From Silene latifolia (Eukaryota > Streptophyta > Magnoliopsida > Caryophyllales > Caryophyllaceae), in contig NC_133526.1 of the NCBI RefSeq assembly GCF_048544455.1, positions 8,262,001 to 8,326,000 on the forward strand: a DNA stretch of 64,000 nucleotides, written 5' to 3'. How positions within the stretch are numbered: position 1 is the stretch's first letter; each line of letters opens with the position of its first letter. The translations under genes and the position numbers were made by a program. Below, piece after piece: positions 25,301 through 38,900 of the stretch. Below the pieces are notes generated by a model. That model saw only the letters and a list, made by a program, of their open reading frames with translations. It ran no database searches and had not been told where the DNA came from.

Positions 25301-26239
25301 GTAAAAAAAAGGTCATATAAAATTGATATTTGGTTACATTTTATACTACTACTCAATTTCAATAAACTCATCAACATCTCGACACTTTAATTAAATGTGT
25401 TACCATACTCAATAATATGGTATTTGATAATGACCGACTAAATTAAATTATATGCATGTGGTAAACATTTGTTAAAAAAAAAAGTACACCTTAGTAAACC
25501 TAATAAAATGTACACACTGTACTTGAATATGTAACCAGTTTTGGTTCATAAACATGACACAACTAAAATGGTCATATTTCAGAATTCCAACCGTTTTCTT
25601 CCGCTGTACAACCCCTTACATGCAATTCTTGAACACTATGGGAAACACGTAAACCACAAGTAATATAGCAAAAACAAAGATCATCAAGCTAACAATTAAA
25701 CAACAAAAACCTCCACCTTCTAAATCCTCATCAACGGAACCGTAAAAATAAATCTAATACATTCATACTAAAATAATACATAATTAAAATCCTATAACCA
25801 CCCTAAAACAATTATAATAAATAGAAACCAAAAATTTAAAATACCTTTGTTGGATTCAACACTTGCATGTGCCGTTCTTGCATTCTTTTTAGGTAATGTC
25901 GTCTTTCCTATTTGTTTTTCTTACCATGTTTATAATTACATTGATTATGTTCTGAGTTTTTGTTAATTTGTAAGGAAGAAGATGAAGATCGTAGCGGACG
26001 GAAATAGTATAGTAGATGAAGATCATAGCAAATTGAAAAAGTAGAAGGAAGATTTTTAGGTTTTATAGAGAGAGAAATGAATATGGAAAAAAGTGTGTTT
26101 GAAAATTAAATTGAAAATGAGATGTGAAGTTGAGAAGATGCAATGTTACTGTATTGGGAAGATAATGTTTTAAATTTTTTATTTGAAATGTCAATTCCAA
26201 GTCAGTGCCTTATATTACCTATAAAAGCCTACACACACA
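22334..26239. other. AT-rich intergenic region with recurring ATGGTTACAT-like words
   Basis: About 3.9 kb without a clear gene. Words such as ATGGTTACAT, ATGGTAACA and their complements recur many times between about 23380 and 25570 on both strands. No terminal inverted repeats or target duplication could be fixed. The only coding-like pieces are two short segments that could be spliced together (see 24671-25883). Confidence 0.45.
24671..25883 (-). other. Candidate two-exon small gene or captured gene fragment (50 codons)
   Basis: An ATG at 25883 opens 13 codons (MQERHMQVLNPTK) to a GTATTT donor at 25844. A TTTGTAG acceptor at 24785 leads in frame into 37 codons (24784-24671) ending PCRKGKW and a stop. 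The second exon is less AT-rich than its surroundings and contains a Cys/Lys-rich tail. No homologue is recognised. It may be a decayed exon captured by a transposon, or chance. Confidence 0.2.
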
Positions 26240-27446
26240 ATTGCATGTGACTCGTTTTCATACCATTTTTACACAATGTGGTATTATCCGACCGTCCGCA
26301 AACTGCAGATCCGTCAAGTGGTAATTGTAGATTTATATAGTTCAATTTAGTTCAGTCCACCTCCATTAAATTCAGTTTGGTTCAATTCATTCATTCAGTT
26401 TAATTCAGATCCAATAAATTTTATTTCAATTTTACAATAATAATAATAATAATCCCTAATAATAATTAATAATAATAATAATTGATTGAAAAAACACGCC
26501 CCTTACCCACGCCCTTCTCGAGCCGCAAAACCTCAGACAACTCCGACGAGTCAGCCACACTCGAACTCTAGTGTCACACTGTCACGTCCACCCATGACCA
26601 CTCCGGCATACACCACTGATCTTGTCGTCAAAAATTCTACCCAATCACCAAATTTCTGAAATCAGTAACCTTATTCTTCTATCTCATTCATATTCCCTCT
26701 TTGTTCACTATGATATCAATTTTATCATTTTATTTGATTGTCATCTGATTAGTTGTACTTAATCCAAATTTATTTTTGTGGGCGACAGTGGAAGAACTTA
26801 TGCTCTCGTCATTAAACTTGTATTAGTTTGTTTGTTGTGGAAGAGTTTACCCTTGTCATTAAATTTTTGTTTTTTTTTTTTCTAGATATTGTCATTAAAC
26901 TTTTCTTAGTTGCTCCAGCACAACAATCTCAGTGACTAACTTTCACACCAATTAATAGTAGCAATGAGAATAAATTTTGTAAATTATATTTTGAACAGTA
27001 AATTACTTGATTAAATAACGTAGTAGAATCATAGTTGAAATCGTTGGAGCAATTTGATAAACTTTCAGGGGGGAAATGAAAGAGAAATAAAATTTTAGCA
27101 AGAGTTAAAAGGGTATAAGATAAAGATTTAATGATAAAATGTATGTAATAAAAGTAAAGTTCGCATATGAAAAAACAATTCCGTAATAATTATTATTATT
27201 TTCAGTTTTTATAAGTTGATTCATTTCATTTCGATTAAGATCCCTTAAGTTCGATTCGTCCATTAAGGCCCTGTTCTTTTCCGCTTTTTAGAGTGAATCG
27301 AACGAGTTGAATCGAATGGAGCTGAACTGAACTAAATAGAGCTGAGCTGAATCGAAATGGTGAATCGAATGAAGTGAGCCGAATCGAATCGAATCGAATG
27401 GAGGCCCGGTGATAGAGCTCAACTGGACTAAGCAGATTAGAGCTGA
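26240..27446. other. Intergenic region with simple-sequence and decayed MITE arms
   Basis: Near 26340-26410 TTCAGTTTAATTCAG-like words occur; at about 27295-27450 GAATCGAAT/GAGCTGAA words occur in inverted sense, next to GGCCCTGTTCTTTT, a common end of plant hAT/Harbinger-like MITEs. A short (AAT)n run lies near 26440. No gene was found. Confidence 0.35.
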
Positions 27447-29302
27447 ATTGAACAGGCTCCTTGAGGCTCGGGGGGCTCGAGTGGGGCTTTCTATGCTGCT
27501 TGTTGATTTCCAGAATGCGTTCAACCTTGTTGACCGTTCGACCATGCTTCAGGAGGTCCGCCGTCGTTGCCCGGCTCTCTCCCGTTGGGTCACTGGGTGG
27601 AGTTTTGTTATTCCAGCCCGGCCCGTATTTTTTATGGGGAGCACTGCTTGTGGTCTTGTCAGGGTGTTCAGCAGGGTGATCCGTTAGGGCCTTTGCTTTT
27701 CGCGTTGGTTTTGCATCCCTTGGTTTGCAAGATCCGGGACACTTTTGACCTCACTTTACAGGCATGGTACTTAGATGATGGCACCATCGTGGGTGATACT
27801 TTGGAGGTGGGGAAGGTTTTGGACTTGATTAGGTTGGATGGCCCTCGTTTTGGATTGCATCTTAATGTCTCCAAGACGGAGGTCTTTTGGCTTTGTTGAG
27901 GATCCACGGGTCGCTTCCCAGGGGTTTTCCCCACTTCTATTTCTCGACCATTGCGTGGTGTTACGATTTTGGGAGGACACACAAGATTGTCCTGGTTTTA
28001 GCGGTGAGATTGTGGCGACGAGAGTAACTAAGACCATTGAGCTAATGGACTTGGTTGCGAGGATTGAGGACCCTCAATGTGAGTTGCTTCTTCTTGACTT
28101 GTCTTGGTATCTCTAAGCTCTACTTCTCCCTTCGTACTTGCTCCCCTCTTTGTTTTTGGGTCTGTCCATCTTCCTTTTGATGCCGCTCTTCGTTCTAGCT
28201 TGGAACGTATTGTCACCGCGTCGGGGCCGGGTTTTGGGGATTGGCGGTGGCGCCTTGCTACATTCCCTTTTCATCTTGGTGGTCTTGGTGTCTATGCGGC
28301 GGGAGATGTTTTATTTTATGCTTTTATTGCGTCCGCTTGCGATCTTGGTTTGCGAGCTAAGCTCCTCGGCCCTTCGGTATTGTAGTCTGCTGGCCCCGCT
28401 TTTGATCTTTGCCGCAGTGTTTCTGCGACTACGAGTTACGTATATTAGGTCACCCTAGTGAAATTGCTTTGCCCAAACTTATGAAGAAATTGGCGGACAT
28501 TTATTTCACGACGGTTCTTTCTTTGCCTTAGAGTCTGTTTTCTCTTTGACACCACGCCACTTGCTTTATAGCGATCTCGTGGGTTCTCACTCCTCCGATT
28601 GGTTACGTGCGGTTCCTATATCAGGGTCAGGAGACTATGAACGGAGGACTTACCGTAGTGTGTTGGGGTATCGTCTGGGTGTTCCGTTATTCGCGGTATC
28701 TAGGCCATTTCTGCTTGCTCTCGGGTTTTTCTTTGAGGATGTTTTTTTTGGGACCACGCTGTTTCTTGTCGGTGCGTGGGCGTTAAACATCGGCATAACC
28801 TTGTCCGGGACACTCTTTTCGACATCCGCTATAGATCCAGTATTACTGCGGGGAAGGAGGTTGATATCGGTTTGGTTGATGGGCATGGTGGCTCTCTTCG
28901 TCCTGCGGATTTATTGCTTTATTCTTGGGACGGGGCGTGATGTGTGCGTCGACCGGCGGGTTCTTCACCTTTGACTCGATGGGTTGATGATTTTGTGCGG
29001 GCCGGGTTGTCGCTGTCTTTGCTCGGCGAAAGTGTGCTAAGTATGGGGATTTGTGCGCGTAGCGGTTATGGTTTCCTACCTTTCTCTTTCTCTTCCCTTG
29101 GGAGAGCTGGGTTCGAGATCTTTGTTGTCTTGCTCAGCGGATCCGAAATTCTCGGTATCTCAGGATGCGGGGGCTCGGGTAGCCGCTTACATTTTTACTA
29201 GGCTTAGCTTTCTTTATTGCTAAGTGTGGGAGCCCAGTTGTCTCGGCTCCCCACCAATTTCATGTAAACTTTTACGTTTATTTTAATGAAAGCTGCGCGC
29301 AT
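27447..29302 (+). pseudogene. LINE-type reverse transcriptase pseudogene, 3' half
   Basis: Conceptual translation across several frames gives MLLVDFQNAFNLVDRSTML, then QQGDPLGPLLFALVLHP and the catalytic block WYLDDGTIVG, then DAALRSSLERIVTASGPGF and HLGGLGVYAAGDV, a plant non-LTR reverse transcriptase family. Frameshifts and stops (for example after KTEVFWLC near 27897, and near 28115) make it non-functional. The 5' end is truncated at about 27447. The 3' end runs through a short 3' UTR (TTTTACGTTTATTTTAATGA) into a (TAA)n tail at 29303. It overlaps by roughly 110 bp in sequence with the end of 58549-59367. Confidence 0.85.
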
Positions 29303-29646
<344 letters not shown>

Positions 29647-30355
29647 ACGAACATTAATAATAATATTATTAATACTAGTAATATATGAATTTGAGTGATT
29701 AACTAGGTAGCCACCATGAACCACGGTTCGCTATCAATCTAATTAGGTGAAATAATGAAGCACAATTTTTCTAGATTCATGTTCAAAGTCTAGCCGTTTA
29801 TCCTCCTAATTTGACAGATTATGTAGCCACCACGAAGCAACAATAATCCTAATTTAATTAATTATATAAATAAAAATCGACAGACCCTAATTTCATCTTT
29901 AACAAACAAATAAATTTTGGTTGATTAATTAAAACTCAACAAATAATACTAATAATTTATAACAAGTAAATTAATTTATTATTTGAAAAATTATAATCCG
30001 TCTTGATAGTTTTAAGTCATTTGAGCAATTAAATTAAGTTTTAGGGAAAAATATTGATTTAAAAGTTCACTTGGTTTAGTTTTAGGTGAAAAGGGTACAA
30101 AATAGAACGTTATGAAAAAGTGTATGTGAAAGAGTAAAGTTCGTATATGAAAAAATAATTAGGTATTAATAATAGTAATATTAAAATTAACAATGTTATT
30201 AATAATATTATTCTTAATTAATATTCATATTAATAATAGTAATAGTATTAATTATATTAATATGAATATTATTGATTTTAATAACCATAATATTCATAAT
30301 AATAACAATAATGAGGATGATTAATTAGTAATAAATTAATAATAATAATAATAAT
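29647..30355. other. AT-rich intergenic DNA
   Basis: Very AT-rich, with scattered AATAAT runs, the last of which (about 30340-30355) directly abuts the LTR starting at 30356. No gene was seen. Confidence 0.6.
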
Positions 30356-31440
30356 TGTTCCGGGTGTAATTCCAGAGCAGTTATTTGTTACCACCCGTGC
30401 TTGTAGAATGACGTCTTTGGTTGGCTTCTCCTTTCGGTCTCCTGAAACAGTGAACAAATTGAGGGCTCGGCTTTGGACCGAGCGAACTCACTCCGACGCT
30501 CAAGTCAGTAACTTAGAGAGGTAAGTTGTTGTTACTTGGCGAAGTTTATATTGTAGAGAGAGAAGGAAGACATTACCAGATGAATAGTGATTCTTAGGTT
30601 AAATTCTGGATCCTCTACTCAATGAGAGTAGAGGAGTATTTATAGACTTTCACCTTTTGTCACGTAGTGGCCAAGTGGCCAAGTGGCTAGCAGGTGGAAA
30701 GACTGAGCTACCCTCGGCCGAGGGACCTATGGCAGGCCGGCGGACCCTGTTGACTCGCCGCCGAGGGGTCTTGGATATGAGTTCGCGGATATGTGCCCCG
30801 GCTGGCTAGTTGCCCCAGCCGAGGCACAAGAGACAGGCTGTCGAAGTCGTTGACTTGCTGTGGATATCTTTGACCTCGCTCAATATGTTGACTTGGTCAG
30901 CGGGTGCAGAATATGCCCCATCAATTTGCCCCCAGCGTAGTCTATGCCGTGGTATGGGCTCCGATGTATGTTGAGTGTATATTCTGCGTGACAAAATTTT
31001 TCTGCCCGACTTCTTCTACCTCGGCGTGGCTGCGCTTAGGCCGTACCATATCCCCCTCCACATGGATGTGTAATGGACATCGAGATGTGGAAAAGAAAGT
31101 GGTCTTTGGCCGAGGCCGAGGTTGTGAGCGCCGTGTGCTTTGATTGCCCCCGGCCGGTGCGGACAAGCTTGGTTGATCATGTGGCCGCGGAGAACGGATG
31201 CTTAGGAATTTGTTGAGGAAGATGAATAGACAGAGAGATTTGAAGGCGTGTTGAAGACGCTTGGTTCTTGTTGCATTGATTGATGTTCAATCATTGCAAC
31301 GATTGACATTCCGTGGCTGCATGTCGACACGTGTCTGTCCGTGATTGGTGACGTTTCATGGGTCATGCCCTGATTGGTCCTTCTTCATGGGCTTTCCCCA
31401 TAAATAGGGCGATTAGTCCCCAAATTGGCCACTAATTTCA
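30356..31440 (-). mobile_element. 3' LTR of the composite Tat-like element
   Basis: On the plus strand it starts TGTTCCGGGTGTAATTCC and ends ACTAATTTCA, that is TG...CA on either strand. A polypyrimidine run (TTTTCTCTAAAATTTTCTTC) follows, which is a polypurine tract on the minus strand. Its first 569 bp are almost identical to 56827-57395, the partner LTR. A minus-strand TATA (TCTATAAATACTCC, about 30640) serves the element, and a plus-strand TAAATAGG (about 31401) points at the antisense ORF. The left flank is an (AAT)n run. Confidence 0.85.
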
Positions 31441-31597
31441 TTTTCTCTAAAATTTTCTTCTTTCTAGCCCTTTTTGTGAAACTTTTCTCTAGCTTTCGGG
31501 TTGTTACTCCGCGCGTAGCACTTTTCTTCGAGGTAAACAAACCAATTTTCCAACTTTTTAACTTTTTAAGCTTTGTTGTAAACATGTCTTACTCGCG

Positions 31598-33343
31598 ATG
31601 CTGGTCCTAGTAACCGTGCGCGCGGGGTTCCCGTCGCGTCTTGATGAAGAGGAGGCATCGGCCGCCGTCCCGCTAAGGTCCGGGGGTCCTAGGTCTCCTT
31701 CTCCCGAAGTTGACCCGAAAGTTTTGGAGGATTGGGAGGATGACGCTTGGCCGATGAGGACTTTGATGATGTCGGCGAGGATGTTGGAAGGACTCGTCCT
31801 AATGAGGGGAGGCGCTCATCATGGATCATGGCGGCGCTTTGTAGGGTCGGCCCCGGCGACCGTGTCCGGACCCATAAGTTTGCCGATTGTTCGGCGAGAC
31901 ATTTTTCGAGGGCCATTTCTACTTTGGCGGGGGTACAAAATTGTTATCCCCGAGGAGGGCCAGGCCATCTCATTGCCCTCCACCGGGTTGCACCAGCGTA
32001 TACATCCGGCACTTGGAGTACGGGCTCCGGTTTCCGCTGAATGATTACGTCATGGCCATCATTAGAGCCATGAACGTCGCCGTGGCCAACCGCACCCGTT
32101 GGCTATTAGGACCATAGTCGGCTTTGTCTCGCTCTGTCTCTTCAGGGGAGGTCCCAACGGTTAATTTATTCCGTCGGCTTCACCACCTTGGCCGTCGTTC
32201 CGGTCGTGTCGGATGGTACAGCGTGCAAGTGGAGCGGGTTATATCTCCGTTGACAAGCTTTCCTCCTGCAAGGATGGAAAGATCGGTGGGTGTACGTTGA
32301 GTGCTTGGGATGACTATCCGCCCGCCCTCCTTCCAAAGCACCAAGTTAATTTGCGGTGCGAGGCGAGGCGGAGCATGACGGATGGGTCACCGGAAAAAGC
32401 TTAAGATGGGCCTTGAAGGTCCCTCTTAATGAGGATGAGAAAGTCAGCGATGAGGCTCTTTGAGACGGACAAGAGTGGGGGTGTCGAAAACAGATGGATT
32501 CCCCCGACGCGAGATCATTCTTCGAGATGAGCCGCTTTCTGCCATGTCGGCCTCATCCCGGCCCTAGCGCGGGGTGAGTGGGGTCGATGTGAGGCCCATC
32601 TTTGCTCTCTACGTTTACGTTTCTTGAATTTTGACTTATTTCTACTTAACTCTTGCTTTGTTTCCTCTGCAGACCACTTTGGACCGCACTTGTCTGAGGA
32701 TATCCTTCGGAGAATGGGGCTGCACAAGGATAAGACCGTTGCTGATTTGCACCCTAAGGCTCGCTCGTGATCGCGGGGCGTCGCCGAATGATCTCATGGA
32801 TCGCCGGAAAGGCCCGAACGTGGAGGCGGCCCGGGCGAAGGTTGCTAGTAACATGCGCGTCGAACGCGGAAAACAAAGTCTTCGGCGGCGACGGCGTCGG
32901 CGTCGATTCCACCTCCCATCCCTTGATTCGAAGGAGACGGTGGTGATCGTTGACATTACCAATGGGAGGATTCCGATGCGGAAGGATCTCCCCTTGTCAA
33001 AGTAAAAGGAAAGGGCCTACCCTGCAATGCTTCATTTGCTCTCGCCGCAATCGCTAACTGCCGCGAGGAAATGCGCCCTCCGAGCAAGAAAGCCAAGCAT
33101 GGTACGGATCTATCCTGTGCTCGAGACTTAGCCGGTAAATTAGGCGTTCCACGATGACGAGCTCTACGGTATGTCCATGTATGTTGACACGGATGCTTTA
33201 ATTGAATTTTTGTAGATCAACCATTGCCGTCTACCGGTCACACTATTGAACGGCGTGCCGAGGGGAAAGCTGCGCAAGCAAGTGGTCAAGATGCCACCGT
33301 TGTCACCTCCTTCCCGAAGCCTACTCCCCTCCAGATTAAGTCG
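31598..33343 (+). pseudogene. Tat-type antisense ORF (PF04195-like), copy 2, 5' part
   Basis: It matches copy 1 (1-1647) in order: PRSPSPEVDPKVLEDWEDD, then YIRHLEYGLRFPLND, then AIIRAMNVAVAN. The intron 32574-32672 has the same GTGAGT donor, TGCAG acceptor and 99-bp length as copy 1; exon 2 opens DHFGPHLSEDILRRMG. Several single-base frame changes break it, for example just after HPKARS near 32768, so no single frame spans it. At 33344 it is interrupted by an LTR element; the reading continues at 40729. Confidence 0.75.
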
Positions 33344-33348
33344 GAGGG

Positions 33349-34708
33349 TGTAATACTCCGTATTTATGAGTTTTTGGGTACTCTATCGAGTAGGCCTTAC
33401 TCTGTCGAGTAAGGGTAAGTTGCGAAATAAAATAGTTTCTGACCTGTTGGGTACTCGATCGAGTAGCTGGGGCACTCGATCGAGTAAGGGGGGTACTCGA
33501 TCGAGTACCTTGGGTACTCGATCGAGTACCTTGGGTACTCGATCGAGTAGCGGTTTCTGAGGGAGTTTTCTCGGGTTTTGTTAATTATGCGATTAAGGTA
33601 TTTAAGCTTCGTCGTCATTATTCTAAATCACTTTTACAAAACCTAAATTCCTGTTTAAGAGAGAAAGCAAACAAGTTCATCTTCTTAATCGCATTCTTAG
33701 CAATTCCCGGAGTTCAGACGGTCAGTTCTTGTCGTTGTTATACCGTTGAGTTCCTTGCGTCGAAGGTAAGATCTACGTACCCTTTTTAGTGTCTTTCCTT
33801 TGTTTTGGTTAAACCTAATTTAGAGATTTGGGGTTTTATGTGTAGTATGTGATTTGGTAGCCCTTATGTGTTGTATGATAGGAGGAGGGTTCTTAGAAGA
33901 GGCTTTTGACTCGGCGGTAGAGACCGTCGATTGTGTGCATATCGGTAGGATTTCTACTCGCATTAGTCCCATAATGGGATATTGGTTGATGTGTTGTATT
34001 TGGTTGTTTGATATAATAATTGTCTTGTGTTTGTGGTTGTGATTCTTGTTGATGGTTCGCGAGGCGTGGCCTCGGGCCGAGTGGGGTCACTTGCGGGAGT
34101 GACTTCACGCCTAGTTTCGCCCTTCGTGGAACCCGCCACGGAAGGGGATGTGCACATTAATGGACGGGGTTATCGCTCACTATGTGGAGCGGGGATTTGG
34201 TGGGTGCGGCTGCGGTCCCCCATTGGCGGGGCTGGTCCGGTGGACGATCGGTGATTGAGATGATTGGAATTGGTTGGTTGTGTGTGTGTGACATTAAGGC
34301 GTATCTGTTTATCTTATTGTTGATATATGTATTGAATTGTGTGATTAGTCTTGACCCGTTTAAATGTTTTAAAAATCGTGGTGATCCATTCGGGGTGGTG
34401 AGCGATTATTGAGCGGTGTGATATGACGCGTATGGGATAGGCCGGATGAGTCATCACGTGGCGGTTAGAAGTCTTCATTTGTGTCGACGATGTCTAGTAG
34501 CTTTGATAGTTTTAGCTGTAGACCGTCTGAGAACCTTGTAATTTCTTTTATTAGTTTTGGTTTTGAACATGTAATCACTTAAACTATAATTACTTTAAAA
34601 GTACGTTTCTTTATTGTTTTATGATATTCATTGCCTCGGGCAACCGAGATGGTAGTACCCTTATACCTGAGCGGTCCTGGTAAGGCACTTGGAGTATGGG
34701 GTGTTACA
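33349..34708 (+). repeat. 5' LTR of the LARD-like element
   Basis: 1360 bp. It contains five head-to-tail copies of a 20-bp unit with the core palindrome ACTCGATCGAGT (about 33449-33550). The 3' LTR has four, which accounts for most of the length difference. Confidence 0.9.
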
Positions 34709-35715
34709 AATGGTATCAGAGCGACGATTTTGGAACCTGTAACAAATGAACATAATGAACATAGGGAGTCTAATAAAATGAACCTGGTGTATGTGTAATG
34801 GGAGCCCCGGCTGATGCTAGGTTTTGGGTGAGTAGGCGCCCTCACTTCAAAATCTTGGCCCCATGATACTTAAGCCAGTCACATGGTATGGGAACGTGGA
34901 GTCCGTGTGTATATGTGCGACGTGTATGTTAATTGTGCTGTATATGGTTTGTTGAAAGCATGTTGCATGATAGTTGGTTTATATGTTGGTTGGAATCGTT
35001 GGAAAAGTATATGAGAATGATGAATGATATGGTAGAAAAAGAAAGTAGTTCGTATATGATGATGTGTGATGAATAATGATGTTGCAGGATGAATGATTTA
35101 TAATGAGGCAATCCTAATAACATGTGGTTAGGGGGTGTGATAAGATTTGTTTTAGTAGTTTTGTTTGCGTAAAGCTATATATTAAGTTCGTATAATTGTC
35201 TACTATCGTATCATATGCGCTTGTTAGATGAAGTATGTGATTGAACTAGATGAATTGATTGGAAAAGATGAAGTGGCAATTTCGTAAGGATATGAATTTC
35301 TTGATTATGGAAGTGTTTATGTGATGAAGTGGATTTGTAATGTTGTTGTATTAGCAACATGGAAATAGGATTTGTAGTGTATGGGTGTGGTTTGTGTTAT
35401 GAAAAGTTATGAAAATTTAAAACATGCGGGTAATACATGATTGAAAGTTGAATGTTATATGAGCATGATAGATGGTAATGTTTGGCTTTTGGTAAGTAGT
35501 AACATGAAGAATAGAGGTTCAATGATATGTGTTTTATATAACGAATTGGATGAAAAGCATGACGGTTGTTTATAACGTGGCACTTGATAACACGAAGTAG
35601 ATTATTTTGTTAATTGTATGAGGAGTCGCGCAGATTTGAATGCGTAGTTGTAATCATAATGTTGAAATAATAATGAATGCATAGTACGTATAACATTCGG
35701 GTAGTATTCACAAGT

Positions 35716-35985
35716 CTGCATGACGCGATCGAGTGGGTTTGATTCGATCGAGTGGGTATTTGTCGTTATTTTAACCAGAATCGTGTTTTTGGGCACTCGA
35801 TCGAGTACCTCGGGCACTCGATCGAGTATGGGGTCACTCGATCGAGTAGCCGGGCTACTCGGTCGAGTAAGTCGAGATCGAAGGTCTGTTTGGGTTAAGA
35901 GTCGGGGCACTCGATCGAGCATGTTGGGCACTCGATCGAGTAGCCTCAACTCGATCGAGTAGGTTACGGTACTCGATCGAGTGGG
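35716..35985. repeat. Palindrome array ACTCGATCGAGT inside the LARD-like element
   Basis: About eight exact or near copies of CACTCGATCGAGTA-like units in 270 bp, irregularly spaced. The same core is in both LTRs of the element. Each unit is self-complementary. Confidence 0.85.
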
Positions 35986-38900
35986 TCTGTGCGGTCATAT
36001 CGTGTTTGGGTCATATGTTTATCTTTTGACATTCGTTGCATATTATGTTTAATTCAAAGGTGTTGTATTACTTCTTTATGCATTGTTTTACGTATGTGTT
36101 GGTCCTGAAGCGTAAGTTACCCAATCTTATGATGTAAAGAGTGGCACTATGATGAGTATGAGTTCGGTGGGGAGGACATGAGTTATATGTGATTATGATA
36201 GATGGTGGAAAAAAGAAAAGGAAGATTGGTATAGTTTATTGAGGCATGGCGCACGTTTTGCGAGACGGGATGAGTGATATGATTGTGTGTTGAGTAATGT
36301 AAAAATAAGTGAATATAGGCAAGGGATGATGTGAGTATAATGAACGTGAGAATGAAAAGATTGAAAGTAAGAATGTGGATAGTGGCAGCTTGAGATGTGT
36401 AAAGAGTTATGGAGGGAAATGGTTAGGAGTCGTGTGGGTTATGGATTTATGTAGTGAAAGTTCGTTTAAAGGGGTTGAGAAGAGTAATATATAGTGAACT
36501 TTGTGGAGACATATCGCGAGGTGTATTTGTAGACAGTGAGTGAGTTTGGGAGGTTTGGTTTATTAAAAGATGAAACTACTGTGTGATTTCCTTGGGTAAT
36601 TAACGGTATTAAATGAATTCTGATTTCTAGAGATGTAAAAAGGGAGATGCAATTGTTTGAACATTAAACGTTGGTTCTATGGATAGATTAGTGGCAAGTA
36701 TGAGTGATAGCATAATAAGAGAAGATCCATGGTAAGAAAGAGTGAGATGATGTCGGTAGAAAATAATGGAATTGAGTTTTGGAGCAACGAAGGGGTAACC
36801 AGATTTCTAAAGAGTTAGCTAGAAGGAATAAGGAGTTGAACTATTAATTGGTATTATTGAGTGTAAAGAGAAAAGAAGGATAAAAGTAAGCTGAGGAAAA
36901 TGTTCACCGGAGCTATGTGATATAAAGATAAGGAATCATCGAAATGTGTGATGGTATCACGAGGATGTTAGCTAAAGGTTATATAGGAGTTTCAGGGCAA
37001 CATGATTGGTAATGAGTTTCGAGGAATTAAGGGAGTAAGAAGTTGGTGGAGTATTGGCACGATACGAGATATTTGGTGGAGAGTTGGATGACAATACAAA
37101 TAAGATAACATTGGGAATAATGTTGAGGTAATTTTGTGGATGGGTTTAATGTTCGTTATTTGCAATGTTAACCAAAAATTGGAGAAAAACCATGTTATTT
37201 TGATATGAGTGTAAGAGATTTGATATACGAGCAGCGGTGGCATTGTGGTGTTATCACTAGTGGTTAAGAGTGATGGTATATTAGAAAGGTAGCAATTCTA
37301 AAGAGGTTGATTTGGTAGGGACCTGATTGTTGTGTATGATTGTGAGAGGGTATAAGATGTGGTTAGATGAGGCGGACGCTATTAGTTGAATAGTGAAGGT
37401 ATGGTTATATTTGGCAGGAAGTGATGGTTGTGCGAATGGGGGAATATGTTATGAGGGGCATATGAGTTAAACTTGGGCGGCAGGTAACCTTTTTCGAGTG
37501 GTAACTTACGTGGTCAGGATTGACTAGTTGGTTGTGATTACGGGTCTATGATATGTGTAAATGTTTGTGTGAGGTTCTGACCTCACAAGAAGTGGTATGG
37601 TGTGATAATTATAAAGTTGTTTTATGAATGTTCTGTAATATATATGTTGGACACGGTAATTTAATTGAATGATATCCAAAAAGGTAATAACTTGATTGAT
37701 TTGACATGGCTAGTTATAATTTTATGTGTATCGATAACACATGTGTATTCCGGGAAATGGTAGAGATGATGTTCATGAGATGTTTATCTGTTTATCCATA
37801 TAATATGTTGCGTGGTGATTTAATAAGGTGGATTTGAGTAAGTTTTTCTTGTCTGAGAAGTTATACTGAGTCAGTATTTATGGGAATTGTATGCAGTTGT
37901 GATGTCTATCGGTGTGGTTGTGGTGCCTCGGGTGGTGATCCGGACACAGTACATAGTGCTGTGATGCGGATATTTTCGCACTACGGTATGGCTGTTGGTG
38001 GTGGTGTTGTGATGCCGTCACCGGTTATGGTGGAGTAGGCGGGATGATTATGATTCGAGTTTCGAAAGTACATACCAGTTATACATAGATTGTTGTTTTG
38101 TTTGATGTTGCTCTCTGCGAGTTTCAGTTTGTGCTGATAGACAGTTGTCTTGTTTATTCATGTTTTCTTTACCAGGTTAAGTTGGGAATGAGGTAGAGTA
38201 TGATATGAAATAGAGTTGTATATGTTTCGTTGTTGTCATGGGATAGTGATAATCTGTTGATGGGACACGGTTGTGAGAGGTTGTTACGGTAATTTTGATC
38301 TTGTTTTCAGATGAGACATCGGTAGACATGGTAATGGAAAATGATTAAATGGAACATGTGTTGTAATGATCTGAAAGCGGCAGGTAGTTCATAATCTTTT
38401 GTTGAGACAGTGAGTGTAGGGTGTTGGGGAAATTAGTGTCATGTTAAGTTGTGTATGAATTTTGCGGTAATGAAAGAAAGAACTTGAGGATCTAGTGTGC
38501 GTGTACGTAACGAGTGCGGATCGTGAGTTATGCTTCTGGGAGATAAGTGCCTTACATAGAGAGGTATGTTGTTTGGCAGTAATAATGAAGAGTGGGTATG
38601 GTGATTTGCTACGAGTTTATGGTATAGGTTAGGTGCTATGCCGAATGAGTTGAGGAATGGGAAATGTTTATGTATGGGAGCCTTGGATATAAGAATGGTG
38701 AGTGTTTGGTTTATAGACGGTTATCTTTGACATGTGGTGGTACAGAGGGTAATGAGATATAGATATGGTTTGGTATTAGTGAGTTACGAGGACGTAACAT
38801 TTGTCTTAAGAGGAGTAGGATGCGATAAAACAGATTTTGATGGTTGTACATATGGTAATATATTCGGAAGTTGAGTCTTGATGTAGAATAAAAGATCGAT

